From Streptomyces sp. CBMA291 (lineage in GTDB: Bacteria > Actinomycetota > Actinomycetes > Streptomycetales > Streptomycetaceae), in the NCBI RefSeq assembly GCF_014596525.1, contig NZ_MSJP01000008.1, positions 181,550 through 245,549 of the forward strand: DNA of 64,000 nt. Direction: 5' to 3'. Under the pieces are notes generated by a model. The model ran no database searches. It was not told the DNA's origin and worked only from the letters and a program-made list of their open reading frames with translations. The position numbers and the translations under genes are program-made. Below are positions 15,832 to 27,589 of the stretch, one piece after another (within the stretch, counting starts at the first letter, position 1; every line of letters starts with the position of its first letter).

Positions 15832-16602
15832 TCAGCGCTCCGGGGCGACGCGGCCGACCTCGATCTCCGCCGTCGAGCGGGCCCCCAGCGCCCGTAGCGC
15901 GTCGGAGACGACGAGCGTGATCCAGGCGCCCGCGTCGACCGTCCACTCCGGCGCGACCGCGGTGAACACCACCCGGCGCGGGCCGCCTTCCCCTACGGGA
16001 TCGACGGCGCCGCCTTCCCCTACGGGTTCCGGGTCCTCCACCCGGAGGACCCGGTGTGCCCGCGCGGTCACCAGGGCGCGCAGCTCCTGCGGGTCCACGG
16101 GCTCCCCCGGAGTGGTCTCGACGGTGACGCGGGTGGCGGCGGACGGGGCCGACAGGGCGTACCAGTCGGCGTCCGAGCGCAGGGCGAAGCGGGCGTCAGG
16201 GGCGAGCCCCAGGGGGAGGCGGGTCGCGAGCCGGGTGAAGCGGAGGTCGCCGACGCGCGCGAGGGCGTCGGCGAGCACCCGGGCCATGGGCAGGACGGGC
16301 AGGAGCTGCGAGCGGAGCCCGACGGCGGGGTAGCCCGTCAGCCAGGCCAGCCGCCGTTCCTTCCCGTCCCGTGACCAGTCGCCCCCGGCGTCGGCGAACC
16401 CCCACCGCTCGCCGTCCAGCGCGCCCGCGCCCAGCAGCGTCGTACTCCACCCGTACGCGAGGGCCCGTTTCACCGCCAGGCTGTACAGGTCCTCGTCCAG
16501 GTCGTGCGCGGCGACGACCTCGTCGAGCCAGGGGTGCGGTGTGTGCACCCCGTGGACGGCGACGGTCATCGTCGGACTCGCCGAGGCGGGCGCCACGCCC
16601 AT
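15832..16602 (-). CDS. Hypothetical protein
   Basis: I do not recognise this 256-residue protein. It has no signal peptide, membrane segment or obvious catalytic motif. The sequence is Ala/Leu/Val-rich with TVAVHGVHTPHPWLDEVVAA near the start, and alternating strands and helices suggest a soluble globular fold. Residues around 197-212 repeat the pattern (E/D)PVGEGG twice, encoded by two copies of TTCCCCTACGGG-type DNA (16008-16026). It lies 17 bp downstream of the secreted protein gene at 16619-17101 on the same strand, so they may form an operon. Confidence 0.6.
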   Translation of the reverse strand: MGVAPASASPTMTVAVHGVHTPHPWLDEVVAAHDLDEDLYSLAVKRALAYGWSTTLLGAGALDGERWGFADAGGDWSRDGKERRLAWLTGYPAVGLRSQLLPVLPMARVLADALARVGDLRFTRLATRLPLGLAPDARFALRSDADWYALSAPSAATRVTVETTPGEPVDPQELRALVTARAHRVLRVEDPEPVGEGGAVDPVGEGGPRRVVFTAVAPEWTVDAGAWITLVVSDALRALGARSTAEIEVGRVAPER

Positions 16603-16618
16603 GTTTTCCCCCTGGGGA

Positions 16619-17101
16619 TCAACCGGCTCCGCAGGCGAGGACCTGCGTCGGAGTCACCAGTTTCTCCGGCGTATCCGCCTCGCCGATGATGTCGACGTCC
16701 ACCCGGCTGCGCCACTTCGTCTGCGCGCCGCCCACACAGGTCTTGCGGGCGTTGGCCCGTCGGGAGCTGCCGCCGCCCTGCTTGACGGTCTTGGAGCCGG
16801 TGGCGACCGTACGCCAGCCGCCCCCCGACTTCTCCACCTGCAATTCGACGGTGACCTTCGCCTTCGCGCTGCCGCCGTCCGGATCGATCCACCACCCGTG
16901 GGCGGAGGCGGTGATCGGCGGGGTGCTGGAGATGTGCACCCGGTCACCGGCGGTGAAGAAGACCCCGACCCCGGTCTCCCGAGTGGAGGTGGTGGTGACG
17001 GACGGCTGGTCTCCGTCGGACGCCCACGCGGGGACCGACCAGGAGAGCACGGTGGCGAGCGCCACGCACAGCACACGCGAGGCGACAGGACGAGCACGCA
17101 C
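16619..17101 (-). CDS. Secreted protein of unknown function
   Basis: The product has 160 residues. GTG 17101 has GGAGG 6 nt upstream and is preferred to 17128. It starts with a Sec signal (RARPVASRVLCVALATVLSW, cleavage after VPAWA). The mature part looks like a beta-sandwich: KAKVTVELQVEKSGGGWRTV followed by TKWRSRVDVDIIG, with two cysteines (TCVGG and VLACGAG) probably paired by a disulfide near the C-terminus. Many Streptomyces exoproteins of this type have no known role. The hypothetical gene at 15832 follows 17 bp after its stop. Confidence 0.65.
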   Translation of the reverse strand: MRARPVASRVLCVALATVLSWSVPAWASDGDQPSVTTTSTRETGVGVFFTAGDRVHISSTPPITASAHGWWIDPDGGSAKAKVTVELQVEKSGGGWRTVATGSKTVKQGGGSSRRANARKTCVGGAQTKWRSRVDVDIIGEADTPEKLVTPTQVLACGAG

Positions 17102-17310
17102 AGGGGACCTCCAGAAAGCGGAAGACACGTGCCCGGATCCTGCCCGCGCCGCCCCCGCTCCCCGCCCCTCCCCCTAGGGGATTCACGTTCGAAGGGTGAA
17201 TCCGGAGTCCCTGACGCCCCTAAGGGCCCCGGCGTCCCTGAGGGCCCGCTCCCGACCCCCTCCGAAGCCCCCCGGGGGCGGGCCCCGAAACCCCTAGGGT
17301 CCCGAGACCC

Positions 17311-18273
17311 CTAGGGTCCTGAGGGTCCCGGCTTCTCCCGGCGGCCGATCTGCGAGCGCACCGCGCCCATGCTCGCCGCGATCACCAGGGCGATGGCGAG
17401 GGCGTCCGTCAGGACGAGGGACTGATGGAGGACGAGGAAGCCCGCCGCCGCCGCGATGGCCGGTTCCAGGCTCATCAGGATCGCGAAGGTCGGTGCGGGC
17501 AGCCGGCGCAGGGCGAGGAGTTCCAGGGTGTACGGGAGGACCGAGGACATCAGGGCGACCCCGAGTCCCAGACCGAGCGTCGACGGGACGAGAAGCCGGT
17601 CGCCCGACTCCAGGATGCCGAGCGGCAGCGTCAGGATCGCGCCGAAGCCCATCGCGAGCGCGAGCCCGTCCGCCTGCGGGAAGCGGCGTCCGGTCCGCGC
17701 GCTGAACACGATGTACGTGGCCCACATCGCGCCCGCGCCCAGCGCGAGCCCGGCACCCGCCGGATCGAGCCGGTCGAAACCGCCGCCGCTGAGCAGCACG
17801 ACCCCGCCGAGCGCGAGCCCCGCCCACAGCAGGTTCACCAGGCGCCGGGAGGCGATCACCGAGAGGGCGAGCGGACCCAGGACCTCCAGGGTCACCGCCG
17901 CGCCCAGCGGTATCCGGTCCACGGCCAGGTAGAAGAGGGTGTTCATGCCCGCCATCGCCGTACCGAAGGCGACGACCGTGCCCCAGTCGGCACGCCCGTA
18001 CCCGCGCACCTTGGGGCGGCAGACGATCAGCAGGACGGCGGCGGCGAGCGCGAGCCGCAGCGTCACCACGCCGAGCGCGCCCGTCCGGGGCATCAGGAGC
18101 ACGGCGACGGCGGAGCCGAACTGTACGGAGAGCCCGCCCGCGACGACGAGCGCGACGGGCGCGAACCGGTGGCCCGCGATCCCCCGGGCGCGCGCGCCCC
18201 GCACGGCGGCCATCGGCTCCGCGCCGACCACGGCACCTCCCGTCGGGGCCGCCTCCTTCACCGGACTCTCCAC
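17311..18273 (-). CDS. EamA-family exporter (RhtA-like)
   Basis: The product has 320 residues. GTG 18273 follows AGGAG by 7 nt and is chosen over the upstream GTG at 18306, which lies inside a promoter/operator. About ten membrane segments form two EamA repeats; signatures include GSAVAVLLMPRTGALGVVTL, GMNTLFYLAVDRIPLGAAV and SSVLPYTLELLALRRLP, the last two typical of RhtA threonine/homoserine exporters. Likely role is efflux of an amino acid or analogue across the cell membrane. The promoter region contains three copies of TGCACT/AGTGCA, pointing to control by a dedicated regulator not found next to it. Confidence 0.82.
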   Translation of the reverse strand: MESPVKEAAPTGGAVVGAEPMAAVRGARARGIAGHRFAPVALVVAGGLSVQFGSAVAVLLMPRTGALGVVTLRLALAAAVLLIVCRPKVRGYGRADWGTVVAFGTAMAGMNTLFYLAVDRIPLGAAVTLEVLGPLALSVIASRRLVNLLWAGLALGGVVLLSGGGFDRLDPAGAGLALGAGAMWATYIVFSARTGRRFPQADGLALAMGFGAILTLPLGILESGDRLLVPSTLGLGLGVALMSSVLPYTLELLALRRLPAPTFAILMSLEPAIAAAAGFLVLHQSLVLTDALAIALVIAASMGAVRSQIGRREKPGPSGP

Positions 18274-18301
18274 CGCACGACTCCTCACACGTTCATCATC
18301 T

Positions 18302-18326
18302 TGCACTTACAGTGCAGGATAGTGCA
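18302..18326 (-). promoter_or_regulatory. Promoter/operator with three TGCACT boxes
   Basis: TGCACT (18302-18307), AGTGCA (18311-18316) and AGTGCA (18321-18326): the first pair is a perfect inverted repeat with 3-bp spacer, the second pair a direct repeat spaced exactly 10 bp, one helical turn. TATCCT between the last two boxes (minus strand) is a likely -10 element. It lies 29 bp upstream of the exporter start. Confidence 0.6.
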
Positions 18327-18515
18327 CCGCAAGTCCCCCTTCGCCTCCCCGCCCCTCCCACGCTACGAGCCCCCGCCCACAAACGCGGAACGCCGGGGTG
18401 TGCGCACGGCGACACCGCGAGAACACCCCGGCGCTCCGGGTGATCCCCGGGGTCCCGAGGTACGCCGGCCCCGCCCCGGCTTCGCCCGGACATGCCCCTG
18501 CCCGCCACCCGCCCC

Positions 18516-22658
<4,143 letters not shown>

Positions 22659-22685
22659 CGACGCCCCACGGCACACAGCCGTACG

Positions 22686-22723
22686 GAAGGGCCCGGCACC
22701 GGGGACGCGGTGCCGGGCCCTTC
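22686..22723. terminator. Terminator downstream of serC
   Basis: A 16-bp perfect stem, GAAGGGCCCGGCACCG pairing with CGGTGCCGGGCCCTTC across a 6-nt loop, 27 bp after the serC stop and 14 bp before the convergent gene. It can serve both strands. Confidence 0.92.
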
Positions 22724-22737
22724 GCCGTTCCCGCGGT

Positions 22738-23397
22738 CTACCAGTCGGTGAGGTCCACCACGCGGCGGCAGTGGGGGTCGTCGCCGGGGGCCGAGGTCCG
22801 CCACGCCTCGTCGAGCAGCGAGGAAAGCGCCGCGAGGAGAGCGGTGAGCGCGCCACCGGGCCGTACGTCGACCGCGCTCACGCCCGGCACCTCGTCGCCG
22901 TCCACGTAGAGGCGCAGCAGCCCGTCCTCCCTGAAGCGGAACCCGCGCAGCGCCGTGTCCGCCCGGGTCGGCCGCTCGGGGTGGGCGAGGCAGCGCAGGA
23001 GGGTGGCGGACCAGTCGTCGTGGGTGAAGGGGGCTTCCTTCACGCGCGCCGGATCGACCTTGAGGAGTTCCATGCCGAGGACGGTGGAGACGGCGTTCGC
23101 GGGGTAGATGTGCGTCCCGGTGTGTACGGCGCGCAGCAGGGCGACGACATCGTGCGAGGTGAACAGGTCCTCGCCCGAGCGGAGGGGGATCTCGTACGCC
23201 TTCAGCCGCGCGGGCACCCGCTCGCCCCGCCCCCCGAGGGCCACCCGAACCGCCGGGGAGTCCAGGGGAGCGGGCAGCACCGCCCGCACGTGCTGGTCCT
23301 CAAGGAGGGGCGCGTGGACGTACTCCAGGAGGAGGCTGGCCACGTCCCTCTGAAGGTCCTCGATCTCGTACTCGTCCTCGTTCACCGGGCTACTCAT
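22738..23397 (-). CDS. Cytosolic protein of unknown function, overlapping a secreted protein gene (possible immunity partner)
   Basis: The product has 219 residues, acidic N-terminus (NEDEYEIEDLQRDVASLLLE), no signal or membrane segment. I do not recognise a family. ATG 23397 lies inside the last codons of the small secreted protein gene (8-bp overlap, GTGAATGAGTAG), so translation is coupled. A small basic secreted protein followed by a larger acidic cytosolic protein is the arrangement of many toxin-immunity pairs, but a simple two-gene operon of unrelated function is equally possible. Segments TSHDVVALLRAVHTGTHIYP and GFRFREDGLLRLYVDGDE suggest an alpha/beta fold. Confidence 0.6.
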   Translation of the reverse strand: MSSPVNEDEYEIEDLQRDVASLLLEYVHAPLLEDQHVRAVLPAPLDSPAVRVALGGRGERVPARLKAYEIPLRSGEDLFTSHDVVALLRAVHTGTHIYPANAVSTVLGMELLKVDPARVKEAPFTHDDWSATLLRCLAHPERPTRADTALRGFRFREDGLLRLYVDGDEVPGVSAVDVRPGGALTALLAALSSLLDEAWRTSAPGDDPHCRRVVDLTDW

Positions 23398-23818
23398 TCA
23401 CCCAGTGTGGGCACTTGGTCATGCCCTTGCAGTAGGCGGTGATGACGCCCACGACGTTGCCGGGACCGGCGTCGTACTTTCTGTCTGCGGTCTTGCAGGC
23501 GTACCGCGCCTTGACGACGATCTGCACGCTGCGGTGTCTCGGGTGGGAGGCCCATCCCCAGTACTGGATGTTGGCGCCATCCACCTTGTCCACGTTGCCC
23601 CGGAGCGGGATGTTCACGATGGCGCACTTCTTGATGTTGTGCTTCCCGGAGAAGTGGTTCCATCCGAGTTCGCCGTTGCCCACGCGCGTGGGGATCTTGC
23701 GTCCGTCAGGGTCGGTCGCGTTGCACTTGACCCTCTTGTCCCAGTAGGGGCCCGGGGCCGCATGAGCAGGGGCGACCGATCCGGTCAGGAGCATCGCTAC
23801 CACAGCGCCCTGCAACAC
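23390..23818 (-). CDS. Small secreted basic cysteine-rich protein (toxin-like candidate)
   Basis: The product has 142 residues. A short signal peptide (LQGAVVAMLLTGSVAPAHA, cleavage before APGPYW) leaves a basic mature chain of about 120 residues with five cysteines (32, 65, 108, 130, 136), several Trp/Tyr, and a GWNHFSGKHNIKKC segment bearing H55 and H60. Basic charge, compact size and clustered His/Lys resemble secreted nuclease or lysis toxins, but no known catalytic motif can be confirmed. GTG 23818 is the start; the ribosome site is poor. It overlaps the downstream acidic protein gene by 8 bp. Confidence 0.6.
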   Translation of the reverse strand: MLQGAVVAMLLTGSVAPAHAAPGPYWDKRVKCNATDPDGRKIPTRVGNGELGWNHFSGKHNIKKCAIVNIPLRGNVDKVDGANIQYWGWASHPRHRSVQIVVKARYACKTADRKYDAGPGNVVGVITAYCKGMTKCPHWVNE

Positions 23819-23916
23819 GCTTCGAGTGATGTGCTCACGGCGGGGATCATCGCATCGGGAGCGGGCGAAGAGGGCGTCGCTGGTTCCCGCTCACCCGATC
23901 GGACCACCGCCTGCCG

Positions 23917-24939
23917 TCAGCGGCGGCGGAAGAGGCGTTTCGCGCCGAGGACCAGGACGGTGGCGCCCGCGAGGACGAGGAAGCCGACGAAGGCGTTGCC
24001 CTCGTCCTCCTTCCCGGGCGCGCCCTGCGGGTCCTTCGTCGCGCCCGAGGGTCCGGTCCCGGTCCCTGGAGCGGCGGACGACGGGCCGGTGGGCGTCCCG
24101 GCGCCGGGGCTGTCCACCCGGAGGACCCGGCTGCGCTTCCCCTCGGAGCCGAACATCAGCGCCGCGCCGTCCCTGGTGTACGTCACCGACTCCGCCTGGC
24201 CCTGGAACGGCACCGGGACGTGCTTCCCCTCGCCGTCGAGGCTTCCGCCGCCCGTGCCGCCCTCCTTCCAGGCGTACTCCTCGGCGCTGAAGTAGCCGCG
24301 CAGGGTGAGCCGTCCGCCGTCCGGCGAGAACGCGCCATCGGTCACCCACGGCACCTCGCCGATCCGGCGGAAGACGTTCGTCCCCGAGGCCGAGAGCCGC
24401 TCGGGACCCGCGTACAGCCCGCCGCCGCTCTGCTTCTTGCTGGCTATGTACACCCGGCCGGTCTTCGGATGGACCATGAGCGCCTCGGCGTTGCGCGGAC
24501 CGTCGGCGTACTTCACGACGTACTGCTTCGCCGACACCGTCTGGTCCTTGAGGACCTTCGGCTCGGGGAAGCGGTAGATCCACACGTGGTCCCAGGTGCC
24601 GTCGAGGTTGTCGCCGATGTCGCCGACGTAGATGTCACCGTCCGGCCCGACCGCGATGGCCTCCATGTCCCGGGGGGTGCCGACGCCCTTCATGGTCAGG
24701 GTCGCGACCGTCTCACCCGTACGGGAGTCGACGCCGTAGATCAGGGGCGCGTCCTGGTCGTTGTGCGTCCAGTAGATCCCCGGGTGGGCCCGGCTCGCGG
24801 CCAGCCCGCTGGACTCGGTGATCCTGGAGTCCTCGATGGTGAAGTCCCGGTCGGGCTCCGGCCCTTCGGCACGGGCGAGACCGGCCGGAAGCAGCACCAG
24901 GGCCGCCGCCGTGCCGAGGGCGCAGAGAGCAGATCGCAT
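23917..24939 (-). CDS. Secreted, C-terminally membrane-anchored beta-propeller protein
   Basis: The product has 340 residues. It has an N-terminal signal (ALCALGTAAALVLLPAGLA, cleavage near ARAEG), then repeated propeller-like blades (SGLAASRAHPGIYWTHND, DMEAIAVGPDGDIYVGDIGD, WIYRFPEP, DGAFSPDGGRLTLRGYF). A Pro/Gly/Thr linker leads to one transmembrane helix (AFVGFLVLAGATVLVLGA) and a basic RLFRRR end. The D-x-D/N-x-D sites (VGPDGD, GDIGDNLDG) could bind calcium. It is probably displayed outside the membrane; ligand or enzymatic role unknown. Confidence 0.72.
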   Translation of the reverse strand: MRSALCALGTAAALVLLPAGLARAEGPEPDRDFTIEDSRITESSGLAASRAHPGIYWTHNDQDAPLIYGVDSRTGETVATLTMKGVGTPRDMEAIAVGPDGDIYVGDIGDNLDGTWDHVWIYRFPEPKVLKDQTVSAKQYVVKYADGPRNAEALMVHPKTGRVYIASKKQSGGGLYAGPERLSASGTNVFRRIGEVPWVTDGAFSPDGGRLTLRGYFSAEEYAWKEGGTGGGSLDGEGKHVPVPFQGQAESVTYTRDGAALMFGSEGKRSRVLRVDSPGAGTPTGPSSAAPGTGTGPSGATKDPQGAPGKEDEGNAFVGFLVLAGATVLVLGAKRLFRRR

Positions 24940-24949
24940 GCCCCCAGCC

Positions 24950-25045
24950 TCCCACGACCGGAAAAACCCCGAAGGGTCCCACCCTTACGGGGCCCGCCCC
25001 CTACGGGGTCCCACCCCCACGGGTCTCCCCTTACGGGCCCGCCGC
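24950..25045. repeat. Cluster of CCC(C/T)TACGGG micro-repeats
   Basis: Between the propeller gene start and the MerR gene, four copies of a GC-rich unit (CCCTTACGGGG, CCCCTACGGGG, CCCCCACGGG, CCCTTACGGG) occur within about 65 bp. The motif recurs across the window (see findings). No other element is seen in this gap except the -10 box of the MerR gene. Confidence 0.7.
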
Positions 25046-25114
25046 CCGGCCGCCGTGGCTCAAACGAGATCGCCGAACTCTCGCCGGAAACTTCGGCGCG
25101 ATACGGTCCGCGCC

Positions 25115-26188
25115 ATGGGGAGAAACCTTCACAGTGGAGGTCGGCTCAGGCCGATCGATCTCGCGCGTGGACACGGTCTGTCCACCCAGGCGATCAGGGA
25201 GTACGAGGAGTCGGGCATCCTGCCCGCCACACCTCGCACCCCGCACGGTGACGGTGACGGCGCCCCGCACCCGGCGGCGCTGCGCGCGTTCCTCGCGCTG
25301 CTGCCCGGCCACGGGCACCGGGTGACGGCGGAGATCATGCGGGCGGTCAACGAGGACCGGGTGGAAGAGGCGCTCCGGCTGGTCGACGAGAGCCACGCCC
25401 TGCTCCTGGAGGACCGCAGGGCACTCGCCGCCGTGGAACACGCCCTCCGCGACCTCGACGAGGGAACCGGCACGACTCCGGACGCCCTCGGCGCGACTCC
25501 GGGCGCCCTCGGCACGGTCGGCGCCCCCGGTACGGTCGGCCTGGCTGGCACGGTCGGCGCGGTCGGCGCCCCCGGCACGGTCGGCGTGGCTGGCACGGTC
25601 GGCACCCCCGGCGTCCCGGGCACCCCCGGCACCCCCAGCTCTCCCGACCTCCCCGGCACCCCCAACCTCCCCGGTATCCCCGCCGCCACCCCCTCCGGCG
25701 TCGTCTTCATCGGGCCCCTGGCCGCCGGGCTCGGCATCCGACCCGCGACCCTGCGCAAATGGGAGCGCGCGGGCCTGGTCCGGCCGCACCGCGATCCCCT
25801 GACCGGATACCGGGTCTACGACCAGACGGCCGTACGGGACGCCCACCTGGTCCATCGACTGCGCCGGGGCGGCCAACTCCTGGAACAGATCGCCCCGTTG
25901 ATCGAAAGCGTCCGCGCGGCGGGCGGCCTGGACCCGCTGGGCGCCGCCCTGCGCGACCGGCGCCGCAGACTCGCGGACCGGGGCCGGGCGATGCTGACGG
26001 GAGCGGCGGAACTCTCGGCATACCTCGACGAGCGGGACCGCGACGGCCGGGACCGCGACCGGGGCGGGGACGCCGTCCGGGAGGAGCCCGCCACCCCGGG
26101 GTCCCCCAAGGGGGAGACCCGGACCCCTACGGTCCCCTCCCCCCGTGGTCCGGATCACGTCGCCGGTGCGGGAAGACGTCCGCGATGA
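25115..26188 (+). CDS. MerR-family regulator with two HTH domains (TioE-like)
   Basis: The product has 357 residues with two MerR-type winged helices. The first is at about residues 11-45 (LRPIDLARGHGLSTQAIREY) with a helical region after it; the second starts near 198 (FIGPLAAGLGIRPATLRKWE, then LVRPHRDPLTGYRVY). The linker (about 118-195) is an imperfect GTVGAPGTV- and PGTP-type repeat in DNA and protein. Double-MerR proteins of this sort occur in actinomycetes near exporters or hydrolases and act as transcriptional regulators. ATG 25115 has no ribosome site but a TACGGT box ends 7 nt before it, suggesting a leaderless mRNA. The SGNH gene follows 7 bp downstream. Confidence 0.8.
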   Translation: MGRNLHSGGRLRPIDLARGHGLSTQAIREYEESGILPATPRTPHGDGDGAPHPAALRAFLALLPGHGHRVTAEIMRAVNEDRVEEALRLVDESHALLLEDRRALAAVEHALRDLDEGTGTTPDALGATPGALGTVGAPGTVGLAGTVGAVGAPGTVGVAGTVGTPGVPGTPGTPSSPDLPGTPNLPGIPAATPSGVVFIGPLAAGLGIRPATLRKWERAGLVRPHRDPLTGYRVYDQTAVRDAHLVHRLRRGGQLLEQIAPLIESVRAAGGLDPLGAALRDRRRRLADRGRAMLTGAAELSAYLDERDRDGRDRDRGGDAVREEPATPGSPKGETRTPTVPSPRGPDHVAGAGRRPR

Positions 26189-26195
26189 TGTGACC

Positions 26196-26903
26196 ATGCG
26201 TTTTCTGTTCGTCGGCGACAGCATGACCATCGGCAGCGTCGGCGACTGGACCTGGCGCTACCGCATGTGGCGCCATCTGGAGTCCGCCCTGCCCGGCGAG
26301 TTCGAGATCGTCGGGCCGCGCACCGGCCTCTACGACCCCGCCGCCGACGCCCCCGGACCGGAGGCGTACGCCGATCCCGCCTTCCCCGCCGCCGCCCGAC
26401 GGCATCTGGCGGGCTGGGGCGAGGGCTGGCTGCACATGGCGCCGCTCATCGGCGGGGCGGTGACGGAGACCGGCGCCGACGTCCTGCTCGTCTCGCTCGG
26501 CCTGATCGACCTCGGGTTCTACACCGACAGCGGGCAGACCGAGGAGAACGTCCGGACGTTCCTTGCGGCGGCCCGCGCCGCCAACCCGCGCGTCCGGACC
26601 GTCCTGCTCCCGGTCATCCCCAACGTACGCGCCGGGAACGACGCCTTCTTCGCCGCCGAGTGCGCCCGCTTCAACGACCTGCTGGCGAAGACGGTCGCGG
26701 ACCTGGACACGGCCGCCTCGCCCCTGCTGCTCGCGACGGTCCCGGAGTCGTACACCCTCGAAGCCGACACCTACGACGGCACCCACCCGGGCCCCACCGG
26801 GGAACACAAACTGGCCGCCGCCTTCGCCGACGCGATGCACCAGGCGTGGGGGCTCGGGGCCCCCTACGGGGCCGGCCCCGACTCGACCGCGCCCCGCCTG
26901 TGA
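26196..26903 (+). CDS. SGNH/GDSL-family hydrolase
   Basis: The product has 235 residues. Block I MRFLFVGDSMTIGS (GDS serine at residue 9), a central LLVSLGLIDLGFYTDSGQTE, and the C-terminal D-x-x-H pair in YDGTHPGPTGEHK fit an SGNH esterase/lipase fold. The asparagine of block III is replaced in GLIDLG, a departure from the usual GxND. No signal peptide, so intracellular. The last residues (GAPYGAGPD) contain a CCCCTACGGGG micro-repeat. ATG 26196 starts 7 bp after the MerR stop; a GATGAT box 6 nt upstream may also allow leaderless initiation. Substrate unknown. Confidence 0.8.
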   Translation: MRFLFVGDSMTIGSVGDWTWRYRMWRHLESALPGEFEIVGPRTGLYDPAADAPGPEAYADPAFPAAARRHLAGWGEGWLHMAPLIGGAVTETGADVLLVSLGLIDLGFYTDSGQTEENVRTFLAAARAANPRVRTVLLPVIPNVRAGNDAFFAAECARFNDLLAKTVADLDTAASPLLLATVPESYTLEADTYDGTHPGPTGEHKLAAAFADAMHQAWGLGAPYGAGPDSTAPRL

Positions 26904-26936
26904 CGGGACCGGGATCCTGCGGCAGGAGCCTCGGCG

Positions 26937-27422
26937 CTAGGCCGCGTCCGGGGTCCAGTCCTCGCCGCGCAGTTCCTCCCAGAGGGAGCGGAGGGCGGCG
27001 ATCTCGCGGTCCACGGTCACGTGCTTGTCGTCCAGGTACATGAGCTGGACCCGGCGGCCGTCGCGGCCACGGGCGTACGAGATGACTTGGGGCTGGCCCT
27101 GACCCAGGCCCGCGCTGGGGTTCGGGGCGGAGCTGATGTCGCGGATCTCCTCCCAGGCGAGCCTGCGGGTCCTGATCATGCCCCGGACCCGGATGCCGCT
27201 GCGGTCGACATAGGTGGCGCAGAGGCGGGCGGCGGTGACGATCCAGACGACGAAGGCCAGGAGCAGCCCGATGATCAGGGTCTTCGCCCCGCTGCCGAGG
27301 CCCTCGTCCTTGAGGACGGGCAGGAGTCCGGCGGCCACGGTGATCAGCACCGCGATGTAGACGCCGGTCATCCGTCCGGGCTTGACCTTGTACGAGCGTG
27401 GCAGGACGTTCTCGGATTCCAT
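26937..27422 (-). CDS. Small membrane protein with PH-like domain
   Basis: The product has 161 residues. It has two N-terminal membrane segments (MTGVYIAVLITVAAGLLPVL and TLIIGLLLAFVVWIVTAARL) followed by a cytosolic PH-like domain: YVDRSGIRVRGMIRTRRLAW, EEIRDIS, then VQLMYLDDKHVTVDREIAAL. This layout is common to actinobacterial bacterial-PH (DUF) membrane proteins of unknown role. ATG 27422 has a purine-rich GGGGGAAACC upstream. The following gap to the aldo/keto reductase carries CCCTTACGGG and CCCCTAGGGG repeats. Confidence 0.72.
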   Translation of the reverse strand: MESENVLPRSYKVKPGRMTGVYIAVLITVAAGLLPVLKDEGLGSGAKTLIIGLLLAFVVWIVTAARLCATYVDRSGIRVRGMIRTRRLAWEEIRDISSAPNPSAGLGQGQPQVISYARGRDGRRVQLMYLDDKHVTVDREIAALRSLWEELRGEDWTPDAA

Positions 27423-27589
27423 GGTTTCCCCCAGTTGATCCCGCGTGACCCCTTATGGCGGGACCTCAGGGTAGGGCTCAACACCCTTACGGGATAGGGG
27501 AGTTCATGAAACCGAAAAGCCCGGCGCCCCCTAGGGGACGCCGGGCCGCCGGACTGCGGGCGCCGTCGCGACGACGCCTCCTCACCGCC

